Origin: Chlorophyllum brunneum
Lineage: Eukaryota; Basidiomycota; Agaricomycetes; Agaricales; Agaricaceae
Direction: 5' to 3'
NCBI GenBank assembly: GCA_963576785.1
Contig: OY756147.1
Coordinates: forward strand, 62,001 to 126,000
DNA length: 64,000 nucleotides
Under the pieces are notes generated by a model. The model ran no database searches and was not told where the DNA came from. It was given only the letters and a program-made list of their open reading frames with translations. Made by a program: the position numbers and the translations under genes. Below, one piece after another: positions 43,885 through 54,812 of this stretch; position 1 is the first letter of the stretch; each line of letters starts with the position of its first letter.

Positions 43885-44957
43885 CTCAGCCAAGTAACTG
43901 AATAAGCAAGTATTATCAAACTGTCGTTACTTAACCAAGAAATGGGAATCCCATTTATCTTGTAGCTCTGAGTGATAAGGGTGAGTAGAGAATAAGCAGT
44001 TAAGCAATCTTCTATTGATTGACAGCAACTATCAACAGAAACTCTTCTTAGGTGATCAAAAAGGCTATCCCTGTAGAAGATCAAAGCTTAAGCTTTGACT
44101 TTCTAATACAGTTGGCTATTTATACTAACTACTTCTTTTCTATAAATACTACAGAGTATAGATAATGAGACTGAAACATGTTTCACAATGTGAAACTGAT
44201 AGATATGAAACACAAGGCAAAATGTTACTAAAAATAAACATGAAACTGATAAAGATGAAACAGCTAAGTATAGAACAGGGTGAAACTAATAACGATGAAA
44301 TGGATGAGTGCTTACTCATTCTTGAAGATCTCAGATGATGACAATAGAGATTTATTGGAACAGCTGCAGTCACAAGATGTGTAGGATAAGGTGGTAGATG
44401 ATGACAATAATGGCAATAATGGTAGTGATGGAAGAATTGCATCCATAGGCTGATTGGGATCAGATAACAGGGACAACATTGATGTAGTTAGTTCTTTGGA
44501 GAGGTAAGACTTGGGTGACTCAACAAAGGCTTAAGTGGATCACAATAGTGGGTGGGGAGAGTTGTTACTGTCACTACTGGGTACAGCAGGTTCATCATCT
44601 GGTGATAGGTCCTTTGGTCACATCTCTATACAATAGATTCCATTGGCAATTTGTTGGTGAATGAGTACTTCAATTACTGGACCATGAGTGTACATATGAG
44701 GGTAGGTATACTGTGTTGTTTCTTTGGTAGTAGGTCACACTTTCCAACCATTATTCCAAGCGCCATAGAGGTTGTTCTCGATGGTGCATAGGTAGAGTCC
44801 ATTGGTGTTGCATACATGTAAGTATGGTACATATTTCCAAGCAAGTCAGAGTAAAGAGTCAATAATGGCATCATTGGATTGTGGTGGCAGAATGAGTAGT
44901 ATTGCTTCTGGGAACTTGTTGTAACCTCTGATGTAAGTTTGAGGTTCAGACATAACA
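43885..44957 (-). repeat. D5 solo LTR, right piece
   Basis: Continues 14828-14896 after B0. It ends ...GACATAACA followed by GAAGG (44958-44962), matching 14823-14827. No internal region is attached, so it is a solo LTR. Its U3 frame runs 44953-44312 (642 bp) with several TGA and one TAA. The TGAAAC cluster is present. Confidence 0.9.
44312..44953 (-). pseudogene. U3-encoded frame, D5 copy
   Basis: 642 bp from the ATG four bases inside the LTR to TAA. Frame length is preserved in spite of several stop codons. Confidence 0.65.
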
Positions 44958-44962
44958 GAAGG

Positions 44963-47900
44963 GAGTGGTGGTGAGAAAAGACAGGTTGTAGTTCAAAACC
45001 TGTTTGTTCTACTTTAAATAGGAATAGATTGAATTCAAAAGAAACTCACACAAAATCAGCCCACTTCTTCACTTAGCTTATATCCCATGCACAGACAAAA
45101 GAAGGGCTGCTTGCCACCAGGTAAAAAAACAAAGCAGAGACAGTCATAGACTTACCTTATCATATAAATGTTGAAACCAGAGAAGATGGTCAGGTGTGTT
45201 GTCTCATCTACCTTGAATATGGTGGCTTGTCAGTCCAGAAGGATTGGATCCAGCTGAAAAGCCTAAAAATTCATTGGATGAGTGCTGCTCACCAGTACTC
45301 AGTATTGGTTCAAGAAGAAAATAGGAAAACAAACCTTCAGGCTAAAGCCAACACCACTCCTATCAAACCTCATCCTATTCCAACAAGTTCCATACAAAAC
45401 CTTGATAAATGGACCTGCCATGCTATCCATGAGACAAAGAGTGATGAGAATGATTTCTGGGCAGCATTCAATACAGGCCCAAGCCCTGATGTAGGGTCAC
45501 TTGGATGAACTGTCACAGAGCTTCAAGTGTACTTGGAAGTACGTCTTGATGTGTAACTTTGGCAATAGAGTTCTAAGCTAGAGGAAAATAATGTGGTCAT
45601 AGAGAAGAGTGTACCATTTGACAATATTGGGTTGGAGTATCAGCCCAATACTGAGATGGATAATTTTCAGCTTAGTCTTCGTAAGTTATATGAACAACAT
45701 GAAAGTAAAATCACTAAATTTCTACTATCAGCACAAGGAAACCCAGACAATGATGATGTCTGGAGTCCTTACCCATCAAAGTTGTTGTTTCTACTTGACA
45801 CAATTGATAGCTTGCCTTGCTTGTGTATATCAAGCTCTATGATGAAGCTTATACTGTGGCTCCTTTGGATGTGTAGGATCTGGGATGTACCTTCATATAA
45901 AAAGCTCTGTAAGGTACAAGAAGATGTCTGACATGATACTGGAGTACAAACATACCATTGTAAAACACTGAAAGGAAACTTGTTCTCCTTCAATAATCCA
46001 TGAGCTTTGATAGCAAATATAAGCCACATATTACTCATAGCCAGTATAAGAAACTCACATTAAGTATATAGGACTGGTCTAATCCATTGATCTCTTTACA
46101 TATTTGAGTCTATCCTGTTATTCCCCATAATGGCATAGTATTTGAGATCTGGCATGTATCAAAGTGGAGGAAAGATATGGACCGCCATTTGCTAAGTCCC
46201 ATGTATATGTTCAGTGACCATCACTACTACATTGATGAGCCAGCATTGATGGAGGATGGTAAGATGGTAGTACCTGTTTATTGGCTCGAAAATAAAGCAG
46301 ATGGCAGCATTTGGGCAAATGTATAGGCCATCAAATTTAATAATAATGTAAGTGCACAGGTCCCAGACAGTGAAAAATTCACTCACTGTGTTTATTCAAA
46401 ACAGAATCTAGCCACCATTGATGATTACAAGACGTTACCCATCCAGGCAAACAAACTGTGTCAGAATATGCTTGATCTTCTAGACTGGAATATGGTTCCC
46501 ATGTGGTGTTCAGTAACAACAGCTGCTGGTTATTCCCAATGAATGCCAAATCCTGACCAGGTACTTGCCCAAGGAGACCCACTCTACACAAGCTTCATTG
46601 ACATATTCAGTAATGATGTTTTGGGAAATCAATCTAAAAGCTGGAATAAACATTGGAATATATACATAACTCACTGAAACCTCCCATGTGCCCTTCCGCA
46701 GTAGCAGTACAATATTCATTTCATATCAACATCATCCCATGCATCTGTTCCTGAACAGTTTCAGAGTATACACAAGATGATCAAGTAAGTGGTTGAGTAA
46801 CAAAGAGTGGACCTAGACTTATGTCATACTGATGGATGTCCAATCAGGTCAACATATGTCAATCCAGTGCAAGTGAAACAGAGACTGACTGATGAACACA
46901 TCTGCTTCAAGATATGGTGTCACTGTGAGCCTGGAGACAACCTGTCACAAAGTGAGATATGTGGCCACATTGGTAGCAATGGGAATTTTCCCTGTCAGAA
47001 GTGCTGTGTAGGAGGGACACAGAAGGAAAAGGAAACTGATCAAGGCTATATTTTGTTCTTCAAGATACAACCTGTATGTATGTGGATCATATACCATACT
47101 TATTCCTGGCAGGGAGGTCCTCTGCATTCAGGTCATGAGACTCTTTATGAAGTTGAGAAACAGATTTATGTGGCTTACTGCAGTGTAGCGTAGTCTGTAA
47201 AAGATTTTCAGTCCACTCAAGGCATTAAGGATGCCTATACACAATACTGGATAAATGAACTTATTACCCACTCCAGAGACTTCCAAAAAGAGAACCCTGG
47301 TGTACCAGTCTCCAAGATACAGAACATTTTGATGAATTAGGTAACAAATAACAGATTGCTTGTATACAACAATTATTTACTTGTTGAAGGTACTTTCTAC
47401 TGTCTTTATCTGATTTAAATGCACTGATAGGATGCTATCAGACTGGAATATTGCTCAAGACACACCTCTCGAGCTTCTTCATACTGTTTTACTTGGGATC
47501 ATCAAATATCTGTGGCATATGACATTCACTTCATTCAGTACAGATAATAAAAAGAAATACATAGCTCAGCTACAAGCAACAGAAAAGTCAGGCTTATTGA
47601 TTGAGCCAATTCAAGCTAGCTACATCATGCAGTATGCAAACTCACTTGTGGGCCAGCAGTTGAAGATTCTTGCCCAGGTTAATGCATTTCATGTATATGA
47701 TCTTGTGAACAAAAATATTTTGGCTCTCACATATGCTGTTGGAGAACTTACTGCTCTCCTCTGGTTTCCTGAAATTCGAAACATGAATAGCTATCTGGTC
47801 TGTCCACCAAAGCTCTTCTATGATAGCTACTCATTATATCCTAGGCCAATGTTGAAATTGCTGTTGCAAATGTTCTTGATCTTGCTACTGATCTTGATCC

Positions 47901-48857
47901 ATCAAAAGTCATAAAGAAAATCAAATACCATCTTCTTGTTCATGCCTGTGATGATATAAGGTGATTTGGACCACTTGTCGGTGCTATCACCAAAAGTCAT
48001 GAATCCTTCAATTCTGTTTTTTGATCATGCTCAGTTCTTTCAAACCACCTCACACCTAGCCATGATATTGCATATCAGTTGGCACAGCAAGAAACAGTGA
48101 AACATATTATAGCTGGTGGTCATTACTATTCACAATCATTGAAAGAGTGGATGACTGCTGGGTCAGAGGTATAGGATTTTATGTCACTGAACATGGCACT
48201 TCAATCAATGTATGGATGGCCCAAAGTCAACCCAAAAACTGTCACTGGTAAGATCTAGATGTTATGTTTATCATATACTGGGTGTTCACCATGATTTGTC
48301 TTACTCTAATGGTTAGGAACAGTCTACCTTGAACTACAAAAGGCAAACAATGCTAGTACCATTTCCTATGCCAAGCTACCTTGGAGTACAATGCATGGAC
48401 CAGACATTATCAATCAACAACCCGCATGGACCATGGAACTTTGGTACCATTGCAAGGGTATAGTTTCCCAGTACAATGACACTTGTATCATTGGTTTCTG
48501 GGTGTTTGCGATGTCTCCTTTTGTGCCAGATAGTACAATCACAGGCTGTATTTTGCAGATACTCTGCAATATCGGTTGTGATTCCTCCACTCTTGTTCTC
48601 CTTGATGTATTTGAGATCATGTCAGTATGTCATACAGTATTTGGTATGCCTATTTTGGCCCAGCCATTTGGTGAAGAGAAGATTATTGCAGTCCCTGGAA
48701 ATGTGAGTTCTTTCAACCCTGATGGCACAGAGACAGTAATACATGTCTAACCTAGGATATACTCTTCAACTATAATGTACAACATGACTGTTACACTGCT
48801 CAATGCACCACCAGTGGAAAACAAGTTGTGATGCAAGAATGTACTGAGAGTGGGACC
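44963..48857 (+). pseudogene. DNA-transposon transposase (basidiomycete CACTA/Plavaka/KDZ-like), truncated
   Basis: Plus-strand, broken over several frames with many stops, but recognisable from end to end. Blocks: WIQLKSLKIHWMSAAHQYSV (N-terminal); WSPYPSKLLFLLDTIDSLP and LMKLILWLLWMCRIWDVPSY; KWRKDMDRHLLSPMYMFSDH and [40 protein letters not shown] and [33 protein letters not shown] (zinc-like); GIKDAYTQYWINELI; AQDTPLELLHTVLLGIIKYL; IMQYANSLVGQQLKILAQVN; AVGELTALLWFPEIRN; FGPLVGAITKSHESFNSVF. The C-terminal part includes TCIIGFWVFAMSPFVPD and QHDCYTAQCTTSGKQ, which ends at the copia-2 LTR. I recall this architecture from Agaricomycete transposases; superfamily placement is uncertain. It is divergently arranged with the accessory gene at 6003-14816. 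Confidence 0.78.
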
Positions 48858-49300
48858 TGTTAAATAGTACAGTAACACATAGTAGCAGATGGATGATCTG
48901 ACTTACTGATAGTGTAGGTTAGTAAACAGTAAGTGAACTAAGAGTTGCTGAGAGAGTCAAGTAGAGCAAGGTAAGTAATCGAGTAGATTAGCTTCTGAAA
49001 TAAAGGGAATATATACTGCTTTATATACTAAATGTCTGGGTAGCAAACCCTAAGACCTATGAGTAATAGTAGGCATAATCATGTCAGTAATAACACTAAA
49101 GTCCCTTGAAACACTGCGATACATCAGTGGTGTCCAGTAGTATAATTGGAGCAACAAAGTATCAGTCAGCTCATTAGATACACAAGGAAATGGTGCATAA
49201 TGTGAGTCAGAGGGTGCAGCCTCAATAACAAATATTAGATGAATAATTACTGTAGAGCTAGTCATATGGAATGCAGCTATAGTAAGCACAAATGACAACA
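48858..49300 (-). repeat. Copia-2 3' LTR
   Basis: 443 bp; on the minus strand TGTTGTCATTTGTGC ... TATTTAACA. It is preceded (minus) by polypurine CTAGGAGGAG (49310-49301). A TATATAAAG-type box is visible inside. It interrupts the transposase gene. Confidence 0.8.
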
Positions 49301-49415
49301 CTCCTCCTAGCTCAAAGTGTGATATGAATCAAGCACTGAACTGAATAGGTAAATAATTGTGACATCATTGAAATTTAACAGTGTTCAGACTTTTTGTACA
49401 GGTGTCAGCAAAGTT

Positions 49416-51125
49416 TGTTATGGATTTGGCTACTAAGGGCAATCGAAGAGGATGCAACCTCTAGGGTATGGCCTTAATACCTATCTCAGCCAAGTAACCG
49501 GATAAGCAAACGTTATCAAACTGTCGTTACTCAACCAAGAAATGGGAATCCTGTTTATCTCGTAGCTCTGAGTGATGAGGGTGAGTAGAGAATAAGCAGT
49601 TAAGCAATCTTCTATTGATTGACAGCAACTGCCAACGGAAACTCTTCTTGGGCAATCAAGAAGGCTATCCCTGTAGAAGATCAAAGCTTAAGCTTTGACT
49701 TCCTAATACAGTTGGCTATTTATACTAACTACTTCTTTTCTATAAATACTACAGAGTATAGATAATGAGACTGAATCATGTTTCACAATGTGAAACTGAT
49801 AGATATGAAACTTCAAGGTGAAACACTACTAAAGATAAATGTGAAACTGATGAAACAGTTAAACATAGAGCAAAGTGAAACTGATGACGGTGAAATAGAT
49901 GAGTACTTACTCATCCTCAGAGATCTCAGATGATGATGATGATGGAGATTCATTGGAATAGCTACAGTCACATGACACATAGGATGAAGTGGTAGAAGAT
50001 GATGACAACAATGGTGGCGATAGAAGAACTGCATCCATAGGATGATTGGAGTTGGGTGATAGGGATGATGTAGATGTGATTGGTTCTTTGGAGAGATAGG
50101 ACTTGGGTGACTTAACAAAGGCTCGAGTAGATCACAATAGTAGATGAGGAGAATTGTCACTGTTACTACTGGGTACAGCGGGTTCATTGTCTGGTGATAA
50201 GTCTTTAGGTCACATTTCTATGCAATAGATTCCATTGGCGATTTGTTGGTGAATGAGCGCTTCGAGTGCTAGACCGCAAGTATACATGTAGGGGTGGATG
50301 TACTACATAGTTTCTTCAGTAGTTGGTCATGCTTTCCAATCATTATTCCAGGTGCCATAGAGGTTGTTCTCAATGGTGTATAAGTAGAGTCCATCGGTGT
50401 CACATACATGTTGAGGAAACAACCATAACAAGTTGTTTGCTGGGGGCAGCAGTAAACGCAGTGGGAGAGAACGTAAGGTCTACTCACCAAGATAATAAGC
50501 TTCTATCTGATACCTGTAGAAAAGTAATTCGGATAGACAGATATTATTGATAAAGTAGTTGGTGTCAGAGGTGTAGAGACTAAAGTCGAGTAAATCAATG
50601 TTAGTATTGTACTCAAAGAGATAGGCAATGATGAAGAAGTTGTTCGATTGAACAAGATGCAGAACTAGGTCTGCTATATGGGGTTTATATACATATTGTA
50701 ACATAGGCAAGTCATACTACATAAAATACTAGTAATGCATAGATTGTTCCTTATGACTCTCTTTAACTGTGGCGTAGTGCCTGCAGAGTACTGCGGAACA
50801 TAGTATCTAGTCATTAGTACTATGTAGAATAATCTATCAAGTACTTATGACTCTCATTGTATGCAGAGCAACTCATAGGAAGTTACTACGGATTGAAGTT
50901 ACTGGAAAGTAACGGATCAGTCTATTATTATCATAATGATTTCATAGTCTATTTCTAGAATATGTCCGAAACTTCAACAATACATGTAGGTATGGTGTGT
51001 ATTTCCAGGCTTGTTGAAGTAAAGAATCGATAACGGCATCGTTGGATTGTAGTGGTGGGACAAGTGGTATTGCTTCTGGGAACTTGTCATAATCTCTGAC
51101 ATAGGTTCAAGGTTCAGACATAACA
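49416..51125 (-). repeat. D6 solo LTR containing a copia-1 solo LTR
   Basis: Minus-oriented D-type LTR inserted in the copia-2 RNase H. Flanks are AAGTT (left) and GGGTT (right), a possible duplication differing by two transitions. The U3 frame is 51121-49907, which is 639 bp once the solo LTR and its 5-bp duplication are removed. TGAAAC cluster present. Confidence 0.85.
50409..50979 (-). repeat. Solo LTR of copia-1 family in D6
   Basis: 571 bp, TGTTGAGG ... ACTTCAACA on plus, flanked by ATACA on both sides (50404-50408, 50980-50984). Confidence 0.93.
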
Positions 51126-51774
51126 GGGTTCTTCTCAGACTCCACATAAAATAGTTCTATTTTGCCTATCTTAACAAGTTCATGGATGAAATGCCAGTGA
51201 ATTGCAACATGTTTAGATCGATGTTCAACAACCAGGTTAGAAGCCCAGAAGGTCAATCCTAGATTATCACATATGAGATGTGGAGCAGACTGTTCGAACC
51301 CAATCTCACCTAGCAGCTGATAAATCCAAATCAGTTGATGAAATGTCTTGCACATGGCAATGTACTCAGCTTCTGTGGTTGATAGCACTGTAGTGGCTTA
51401 TTGGCAACTCAACCAGGAAACTAGTCCATTGGCAAACAAGACTAGATTGCTGGAAGTAGACTTACATATAGCAAGACATCCCACAGAGTCAGAATCAGAG
51501 AAGCCTTGAATAGACTTCTGTAATTGCCCATTAGAAATGAAGCAGTAGCATTGTGTGCTCAGAAGATAGTGGCACAAGTATAAACTGTGCTTGTAATGCT
51601 CCTCTGAAGGACTAGCCATCTGCTGACTGAGTTTCACAATATCAGATTGCAAGCCAATCATGAGATACATCAGGAATCCAACTAGTTGTTGGTACTTCTG
51701 ACAGGACTCAGGATCAACAGTACCCTTATAGGACAGGAAGGCACATCCTGCTGGAAGAGGCATTTGAGTTGGCC

Positions 51775-52213
51775 TTACTTGACAAAAGCTTGAGTAGATT
51801 GCAATAGCAGATAGGAAGAGTCATTACTGTCACTGCTGGGTACAGTAAGTTCATTGTCTGGTGATAAGTCTTTTGGTTGCATCTCTATACAATAGATTCT
51901 ATTGGCAACTTGTTGGTGAATGAGTACTTCAAGTACTAGACCACAGGTGTACATGTAGGGGTGGATGTACTGCATTGTTTCCTTAGTAGTAGGTTGCACT
52001 TTCCAACTATTATTCCAAGCACTATAGAGGTTGTTCTTGATAGTGCATAAGTAGAGCCCATCAGTGTCACATACATGCAGGTATGGCATGTATTTCCAAG
52101 TAAGGTGAAGTAGGGAGTTGATAACAGTATTGTTGGATTATAGTAGCAGTACAAGTGGTATAGCTTCTAGGAATTTATTGTAATCTCTAACATGGGTTTG
52201 AGGTTCAGACATA
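51775..52213 (-). repeat. D7: partial D-type LTR
   Basis: About 439 bp covering the U3 start (TGATATGTCTGAACC on minus, first bases altered) through the middle of the U3 frame. The rest is lost at the copia-2 junction. It keeps CAA at codons that are TGA in most other copies. Confidence 0.8.
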
Positions 52214-53524
52214 TCACCTATACTAACTTTGAAAGCTTTAAGTACTATTTCTATAGGAAAAGTAGCAGCTAGTATTATCAACCAGATTCCTGAAGAACAC
52301 CAATTGGAAGTAAAGAATGCATTTTTGGATTTTTAAATCTGGAGACCAAGACAATAGAATTGGAATCTTCCTCTCCTTTACTATCAATCAATCTCATTTA
52401 TTTTCCCCAACCTATCAACAATCATTTTATATTTCTTCTATTAAAAATCCATTCAGAAAAAACTCCAAAGCCATTCAAAGTTACTACTCTAATTGACTCT
52501 GGAGTACAAGAAAATTTTATTGACAAAGAATATGTCAATAAACATGGTTTAATTATTAAAAATCTCAAAACACCAATCATCCTATGATATACTGATGGGT
52601 TATCAAACCCCAATGCCACTGTCAAGAATTACACCATTTTAAATACCATCATTGATAACAAAACCTGTCAAGTTTAAACCCTAATCACCCAATTAGCCTT
52701 GAAAGATATTATTCTAGGAATACCCTTCCTTGAACAATGTAACCCTAATATAAACTGGCAATCAAGAATATTTCAATAGAAAACCAACCAATATGAACAA
52801 GAACTTTTTCACTCATTACATTAACCTGTTAATATAGGATCAATCACTTTAAATCATCTTGCTGTTCTCAATAAAATGGAAGAATTAATTGGCAATCTAA
52901 TCCTCCCAGATATTATGAATTACCAAAATCATACAATGAATATTCAAATTGTCAAGAAATAGAAAGAATTATCAAATTGAATTATAAGTCAGCTATAGCT
53001 GCTAAGTTAGCTAAAGCCAAACTTAACAATAACAAGAAAGAATTTTGACTACTGAAGAATTTGCTAAAATACTCGATGACAAGAAATCCAAATAATTTCC
53101 CTCTTCAAGATCATATAATTATAAGATAGACTTAAAATCTGACTTTAAGCCTTATAAAGAAAAAGCATTTTAACTCTCCAATACCAAAAAGAAGTCATTA
53201 AACAATTCCTTGAAAAAAATCTTTGAAAAGGTTATATTCAAAAATCCAAATCACCAATAGCTTCCTCTCTTTTTTTTGTAAGAAAGAAAGATGGAAAACT
53301 TTGATCCTACCAAAATTACAAATATCTAAACAATTATACCATCAAGAATGCCTATCCATTACCCCTTATATCCAACATACTAGACAAATTAAAAAGTGCA
53401 AAATATTTCACCAAACTCAATATCTGACCAGGATACAATAATATTTGTATCTGCAATAGAGACCAATGGAAAGCAGTATTTTCTACCAAATTTGGTCTTT
53501 ATGAACCAATAGTTATAGATTAAC
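52214..53524 (+). pseudogene. Gypsy C, left part (protease and first half of RT)
   Basis: AT-rich and much older than A or B: TAA, TAG and TGA stops plus frameshifts. Protease block: PFKVTTLIDSGVQENFIDKE. RT blocks: [32 protein letters not shown] and FTKLNI-stop-PGYNNI in broken frames. The left end and LTR are not found. Interrupted at TTAAC (53520-53524) by gypsy A2; continues at 59574. Confidence 0.75.
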
Positions 53525-53797
53525 TGTTATGACCTTAGTCTGAGACTCAGGTTGCAAGTCTTTGGATAAAGACAAGGAAGTAGAGAGAAGAGTAAGGGAT
53601 GATACGATTGGTAAAGTGTAAGGAATACATCAAGTATTACTACACTTTATATACTAGTGGTAAGAGCTAAGAATAAGGGAGCAGAGTAAAGGAGTCATAG
53701 GGATGAGTAGAACAAGTCAGTAAGAGTAGGATACATAGGAATGATAAATGTGATGGGCGCATGATAGGAATGTACTGTCTATCTATAGTTCATAACA
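53525..53797 (-). repeat. Gypsy A2 3' LTR
   Basis: 273 bp; lacks a 32-bp segment present in the 5' LTR. Confidence 0.92.
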
Positions 53798-53902
53798 ATA
53801 CCTCGCTTTTTACTTTCATGACCCCATGAAATACCGTAGTCTACTTGTCATCTTGTTCTTTGTGTAAGGTGTTAACAAGTTGACGTTTGGTAGGACCAAT
53901 CA

Positions 53903-54715
53903 TCAGGGTTCCTGATTTGCATCGACATCCAATCCAAAAGGGGGCATGGCATGGTCTTGGCCTCCTCTGAAGAGGGCTATGGTGCATCCTTTGAACGTAG
54001 CTGTATCATTTGTTTCGGCTGCAATGAGGTTGTGTATTATCTCTTCCCAGTAGTTTTCTTCGAACTGTCCTCCATCTTTGAGTGTGAGATAAGATGGGGG
54101 TGGGTTGAATATTGTTGGTTTGGGTGGCGGGTCCATATCAGGTAGTTGAATAAGGAGGTGGTCTACTTCATCTCACATATCCGGTTCCATTAGATGGTCT
54201 GGAACTGATTTGTCAATTCCCTCCATTCCTTTGTCTAGCCAGTCCTGTTCATCATCTTTGTGGTAGGGTGGCTTGTCAGGTAAGGTAGTGGGGATGTATG
54301 AGTCGAGATCCATTAGTCTCCATGCAAGTCTGTAGGTGGGATTATTGGTGGGGTGATTGAGTCTTTCGCCTGTCATGATTAATGCACTTTGGATGCATTT
54401 CTTTGCATCAGAGTGCACTAGTACGTTGAGGTCGGTGGCTGCTTTATCTAATAACTCCTTCATAAGTTTGTGTTTCCCAGTTGACATGGTGGCGGGGAGG
54501 GCTCTAGTAGTGGTGATGAGTAGAATGCGGCTCAGGGCTTTGGCTTGGATTTGGAGGTTGTTGATAGCATGGGCAATGTATGTGAGTCCTTTGCTTGTGG
54601 TGGTATAGTGTTTGATTTGCTCTTTGGTAGACTGGGCATCGAGGAGGTTGTTGAGTTCTTGTTCAGATTCTGTGTCATTGGCTGGGAAAGGGGTGGGCTT
54701 GTGTTCAGTGTGCAT
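53903..54715 (-). pseudogene. Gypsy A2 third gene
   Basis: From ATG 54715 (MHTEHKPTPFPANDTESEQE) to stop 53905-53903, about 270 codons with one internal TGA near 54175 (EPDM-stop-DEVDHLLIQLP). The N-terminal half looks helical (NNLQIQAKALSRILLI); the C-terminal block YLTLKDGGQFEENYWEEIIH ... TIALFRGGQDH is shared with A1 and with A3. Unknown function. It lies between chromodomain and 3' LTR, as in A1. Confidence 0.75.
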
Positions 54716-54812
54716 GGTGCGTTGTGAAGGTAATCAGCAAAGTTTAGGGTGCAGTGGATACAGCGTGAGGTGCATCAAGTGTAGTAATCTCTTGTAACAC
54801 GAGGTTTGTTGT

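Larger units (their letters stand above)
49301..51774 (-). pseudogene. Copia-2 fragment: end of RT and RNase H, split by D6
   Basis: On the minus strand 51774-51126 encodes MPLPAGCAFLSYKG, YQQLVGFLMYLMIGLQSDIV, FSDSDSVGCL and LSTTEAEYIAMCKTFHQLIW up to VESEKNP. After D6 the same frame resumes (EKNFADTCTKSLNTVKFQ-stop) at 49415-49350, then the purine tract and LTR. Upstream parts are lost at 51774, where partial LTR D7 begins. It is distinct from copia-1 in sequence. Confidence 0.85.
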
